Made by a program: the position numbers and the translations under genes. The notes under the pieces were generated by a model. That model did no database searches, was not told the DNA's origin, and saw only the letters and a program-made list of their open reading frames with translations. Shown here piece after piece: positions 61,761 through 64,000 of a stretch of 64,000 bases of DNA. The DNA comes from Microbacterium sp. H1-D42. GTDB lineage: Bacteria > Actinomycetota > Actinomycetes > Actinomycetales > Microbacteriaceae. The stretch spans positions 124,001 through 188,000 of the forward strand of contig NZ_CP093342.1 of the NCBI RefSeq assembly GCF_022637555.1. Reading direction: 5' to 3'. Within the stretch, counting starts at the first letter, position 1. The number at the start of each line of letters is the position of its first letter.

Positions 61761-62633
61761 TCAGGCTCTTGCGGTCGTCTCCCGCGCCCGCCAGGCGGAC
61801 GGCGTCATGCCGGTGTGACGCCGGAACGCACGGCTGAAGCCCTCGTCGGATCCGTAGCCGAGCTCGCGGGAGACCTCGCTCACCCCGCGTCCGTCGATCA
61901 GCAGAGCGCGGGCGGCGCGCATGCGCACATCGGCGACATATTGTGCCGGTGATGACCCGAAGGCAGCGCGAAACCGCTCGGCGAAGACCGAGCGGGAGAG
62001 TGCGCTGATGGATGCCATCTGCTCGACGGTCCACAGCCGGCCCGGTGCGTCGGCGACAGCATCCACCACCCGATCCAGGAACGGATCGTTCGTGCGCGAC
62101 GGCCAGCCCTGCGGCGCGCAGCCGATGCGTGACCACGCACGGATGACGGACTGCAGCAGCGTGGTGGCCATCATGCGGCAGATGACCAGGTCGCCGTCCC
62201 GCTCGCACGTCGTCCCGTCGCCGCCCATGTGCTGGGCGAGCGCCGCCGCGGCGGGCTCGAGTTCGGCGAAGCCGCGGATCCAGGCGCTGTCGGGCAGCAG
62301 GTCGGCGAGGTGGACGGCGCTGTCGGAAAGTACGAGGTGCGACGCCAGCACCTCTGCGCCCGCCGGCACCTGCAGAGTCAGACTGCGGCGGCCCGAGACG
62401 AGCATCGCGTCGCCCGCCGCGAGGGAGTCGGGGATGCCGGACCCTGCCGGCGGCCGCACTCGCCCCGCCAATACGTAGACCAGCGAGAGCGCGCCGGTGT
62501 CGAGGGCGATGGCCGTCTCGACAGCAGGCGCGACGCGGCGCTGTGAGCGGATGCTGATGGCGATGCCGCCCAGCAGCCGCTCCAGCGCATCAGTGCGCGT
62601 GGACGGAGTCGGCGCCGGTGCGAGAAGGCTCAT
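61761..62633 (-). CDS. AraC-family regulator with N-terminal cupin domain
   Basis: A 290-aa regulator. The N-terminal cupin-like domain (about 20-140, LDTGALSLVYVLAGRVRPPAG) belongs to the AraC_binding_2/cupin_6 group. Two helix-turn-helix motifs lie at the C-terminus (about 185-285), with LLIDGRGVSEVSRELGYGSDEGFSRAFRRHTGMTPSAWR. This combination is typically found beside MFS efflux genes, as here. The start at 62633 (MSLLAPAP) is chosen; the upstream frame to 62918 is low-complexity antisense of the His-rich MarR gene. Confidence 0.85.
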   Translation of the reverse strand: MSLLAPAPTPSTRTDALERLLGGIAISIRSQRRVAPAVETAIALDTGALSLVYVLAGRVRPPAGSGIPDSLAAGDAMLVSGRRSLTLQVPAGAEVLASHLVLSDSAVHLADLLPDSAWIRGFAELEPAAAALAQHMGGDGTTCERDGDLVICRMMATTLLQSVIRAWSRIGCAPQGWPSRTNDPFLDRVVDAVADAPGRLWTVEQMASISALSRSVFAERFRAAFGSSPAQYVADVRMRAARALLIDGRGVSEVSRELGYGSDEGFSRAFRRHTGMTPSAWRARETTARA

Positions 62634-62682
62634 GTGAGGGCGAACCTTCTGCCGGGCGGGCGTATTCCGCCGGCGCTGTCCG

Positions 62683-63372
62683 TCAGCGGGTGTGGATATG
62701 GATGTGGTGCTCGGTCGCGTGACCGCGGTGCGGGTGGCCGTGGTGTGAGCCACGGTGGTGCGGGTGGTCGTGGTGGGCGTAGCCGGGGTGGGCGTCGGCG
62801 CCGCGACCGTGGCGGTCTGCGTGTCCGTCACGAGTTTCGTATCCGTGGCGGTGTCCGCCGTCGCGGTGGTCCTCGTGTGCGTGATGGCGCCCGTGTGCGT
62901 GGCGGCGTCCGTGCTCACAGTCGTGGCCGTGGCGCTGGCGACCTTCGGGTCGACGGGGGAGGCGCTTGCCCTCTTCCCAGCCGAACTCGCGGGCGATCTT
63001 CTCGAGCGATGCCGTCAAGGCGGCGTACTCGTCTGGCGTGACGGCTCCGGCCACACGGGCGCGAAGTTCGTCGACGGCCGCGCTCAGGCGGGTCTTCGCC
63101 AGCCGGCCGGCGTCGGTGAGGGTCCAGCCGCCTGGGGAGGAAGTGTCAGCCGTGCGCTCGATCCAGCCGAGGTCGATCAGGCGGCGCATCTTCGGGCCGC
63201 GCAGCGGCCGCGAGGGTACGCGGGCAAAGGCCGTGCCGTCGATGACGTTCAGCATCCGCCATTCGCGGCGGGTGACGCGCTCGTCGGCGAAGACGGTGGC
63301 GAACTCGGCCTTCATCAGGCGGTCGACGGCGGTGATCCAGTATCCGAAGGGATGTGTGTTGTCGGTGTTCAT
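62683..63372 (-). CDS. MarR-like regulator with long histidine-rich C-terminal tail
   Basis: A 229-aa protein. A winged-helix MarR-like domain covers about 10-135 (FADERVTRREWRMLNVI ... GWIERTADTSSPGGWTLTDAG). The last about 85 residues are His/Asp/Gly/Arg-rich (HGHDCEHGRRHAHGRHHAHE and more) ending HHIHIHTR. Such tails bind Ni2+, Zn2+ or Co2+. Shine-Dalgarno AAAAGGA supports the ATG at 63372. Divergent from a second MarR gene with its own His-rich tract. Confidence 0.78.
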   Translation of the reverse strand: MNTDNTHPFGYWITAVDRLMKAEFATVFADERVTRREWRMLNVIDGTAFARVPSRPLRGPKMRRLIDLGWIERTADTSSPGGWTLTDAGRLAKTRLSAAVDELRARVAGAVTPDEYAALTASLEKIAREFGWEEGKRLPRRPEGRQRHGHDCEHGRRHAHGRHHAHEDHRDGGHRHGYETRDGHADRHGRGADAHPGYAHHDHPHHRGSHHGHPHRGHATEHHIHIHTR

Positions 63373-63394
63373 GGGAATCCTTTTGTTGTCATGT

Positions 63395-63436
63395 TGCATG
63401 TATATGCAGTGTGACATGGATTGTGTATGCATGTCA
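63395..63436. promoter_or_regulatory. Divergent MarR operator region
   Basis: AT-rich gap with a near-palindrome TGCATGTATATGCA (63395-63408) and the dyad TGACATG-n11-CATGTCA (63412-63418, 63430-63436). GCATGT recurs three times. One or both regulators probably bind here. Confidence 0.65.
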
Positions 63437-63445
63437 AATCGCATG

Positions 63446-63458
63446 TAAAGTCGGAGCC
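63446..63458 (+). promoter_or_regulatory. Leaderless -10 of the plus-strand MarR gene
   Basis: TAAAGT (63446-63451), seven bases CGGAGCC, then ATG at 63459. Confidence 0.58.
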
Positions 63459-63974
63459 ATGAGCAACGACCGTGACGCAGACGCCATCGCCCTCGCCCTG
63501 TCGCGCCTGCGCGGGCGCCGCGGCGGCCCGCACGGTCACGGGGGCCCCCACGATCACGACGGGCAGCACGGACACCAGCATCCACACGGCCCCCGCGGCG
63601 CGCGTCACGGTCGCATGGGGTGGGACGCGGCGCGCGGGGGAGCGCCGGCGGTGATCCGGATGCTGGATGCGCTCGCCGCAGCATCCGATCCACTCAGCGT
63701 CAGCGGACTGGCCGAGGCGATCGGCGTCGACCAGCCCCGCGCTTCGCGCCTGGTGCAGCAGGGCGTCGACCGCGGCTGGGTGCGCCGCGAGGCCGACCCC
63801 GCCGACGCTCGACGCACGCGCATCGCCCTCACTGACGAGGGATCGCAGATGATCCGCGGTGTGCGCGGGGAGCGGCGCGAACGTCTCGGCACAGCCCTCG
63901 AGGCGTTCACCGAGCCCGAGCGTGCGGAGCTGGCCAGGCTGCTCACCAAGCTCGCCGACAACTGGCATCCCTGA
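63459..63974 (+). CDS. MarR-family regulator with histidine-rich N-terminal tract
   Basis: A 171-aa protein. Residues about 22-50 are His/Gly/Pro-rich (HGHGGPHDHDGQHGHQHPHG), inserted before a MarR winged helix at about 60-150 (LDALAAASDPLSVSGLAEAIGVDQPRASRLVQQGVDRGWVRREAD, wing DARRTRIALTDEG). A metal-binding tract ahead of the DNA-binding core suggests metal sensing, though this is inference. It ends 26 bases before the window edge and is divergent from the other His-rich MarR gene. Confidence 0.83.
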   Translation: MSNDRDADAIALALSRLRGRRGGPHGHGGPHDHDGQHGHQHPHGPRGARHGRMGWDAARGGAPAVIRMLDALAAASDPLSVSGLAEAIGVDQPRASRLVQQGVDRGWVRREADPADARRTRIALTDEGSQMIRGVRGERRERLGTALEAFTEPERAELARLLTKLADNWHP

Positions 63975-64000
63975 GCCTCGAGCTCATCTGGTCCCGACGG

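Noticed and set aside
62634..62918. N-terminal extension of the AraC regulator rich in Thr and Ala
   Set aside because: Antisense of the His-rich tail of the MarR gene; conserved sequence begins only after 62633.
1..64000. CRISPR arrays, insertion sequences, integrases or a replication origin
   Set aside because: No regularly spaced direct repeats, no transposase or integrase frame, and no dnaA-box cluster were seen.

Overview
The window is about 64 kb of high-GC actinobacterial chromosome. Gene families, codon use and the many leaderless promoters fit Microbacteriaceae, most likely Microbacterium or a close relative. That placement rests on overall character; no rRNA marker is present. Gene density is high and most genes are core or common accessory. 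Only remnants of mobile DNA are visible: a sulfatase fragment, a broken HEPN gene and small hairpin repeats.

Layout. 1-8.1 kb: purB (partial, apparent CTG start), a low-molecular-weight tyrosine phosphatase, a small helical protein with an alpha/beta-hydrolase partner, a membrane protein, a Doc-type toxin-antitoxin pair, a HisC/Pat aminotransferase, a MerR-controlled DoxX pair, and TetR-SGNH hydrolase. 8.2-12.3 kb: a sulfatase remnant and a branched-chain-type 2-oxoacid dehydrogenase operon (E1alpha, E1beta, E2). 12.3-23.9 kb: eight genes on the minus strand that look like one functional unit. They are a MshB-like deacetylase, a ROK repressor, an FbpABC-type ABC importer (binding lipoprotein, ATPase, fused permease), an argininosuccinate-lyase-superfamily enzyme, a ROK kinase and a Tat-exported PIG-L deacetylase with a CBM9-like domain. 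Two perfect 14-bp inverted repeats lie in front of the two deacetylase genes. This is the best candidate for an undescribed pathway.

23.9-32.9 kb: a zinc block (znuACB under a Zur-like box, zur, and a DUF318/TIGR03943 membrane pair) with a DivIVA-like coiled-coil gene inside it, then a membrane-anchored propeller-like protein and a 3-methyladenine DNA glycosylase. 32.9-36.9 kb: LacI and Gfo/Idh; the rpmB-rpmG-rpsN operon encoding zinc-free ribosomal protein versions behind a structured leader; and HU. 37-44.3 kb: a CopD-CtaG fusion, an anchored protein, a PIF1-like helicase, a lipoprotein with a beta-lactamase fold whose catalytic residues are replaced, a membrane protein and CopC. 44.3-46.97 kb: a secreted beta-helix protein between two copies of a 65-bp hairpin repeat. 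47-64 kb: a MalY/PatB aminotransferase, YeiH/LysR, a UvrD-like helicase, an MNT nucleotidyltransferase with a broken HEPN partner, cardiolipin synthase, an aspartate-dehydrogenase-family protein, an ASCH protein, tRNA-Gly(CCC), an ABC exporter, dcd, an acidic repeat protein, an MFS/AraC pair, and two divergent MarR regulators with histidine-rich tracts.

Two patterns run through the window. About twenty genes have a -10-like hexamer (usually TAnnnT) exactly 6-7 nt before the start codon, which implies leaderless mRNAs. Several short hairpin elements (about 55-90 bp) share one layout and sit mostly in intergenic DNA; one lies inside a coding sequence.
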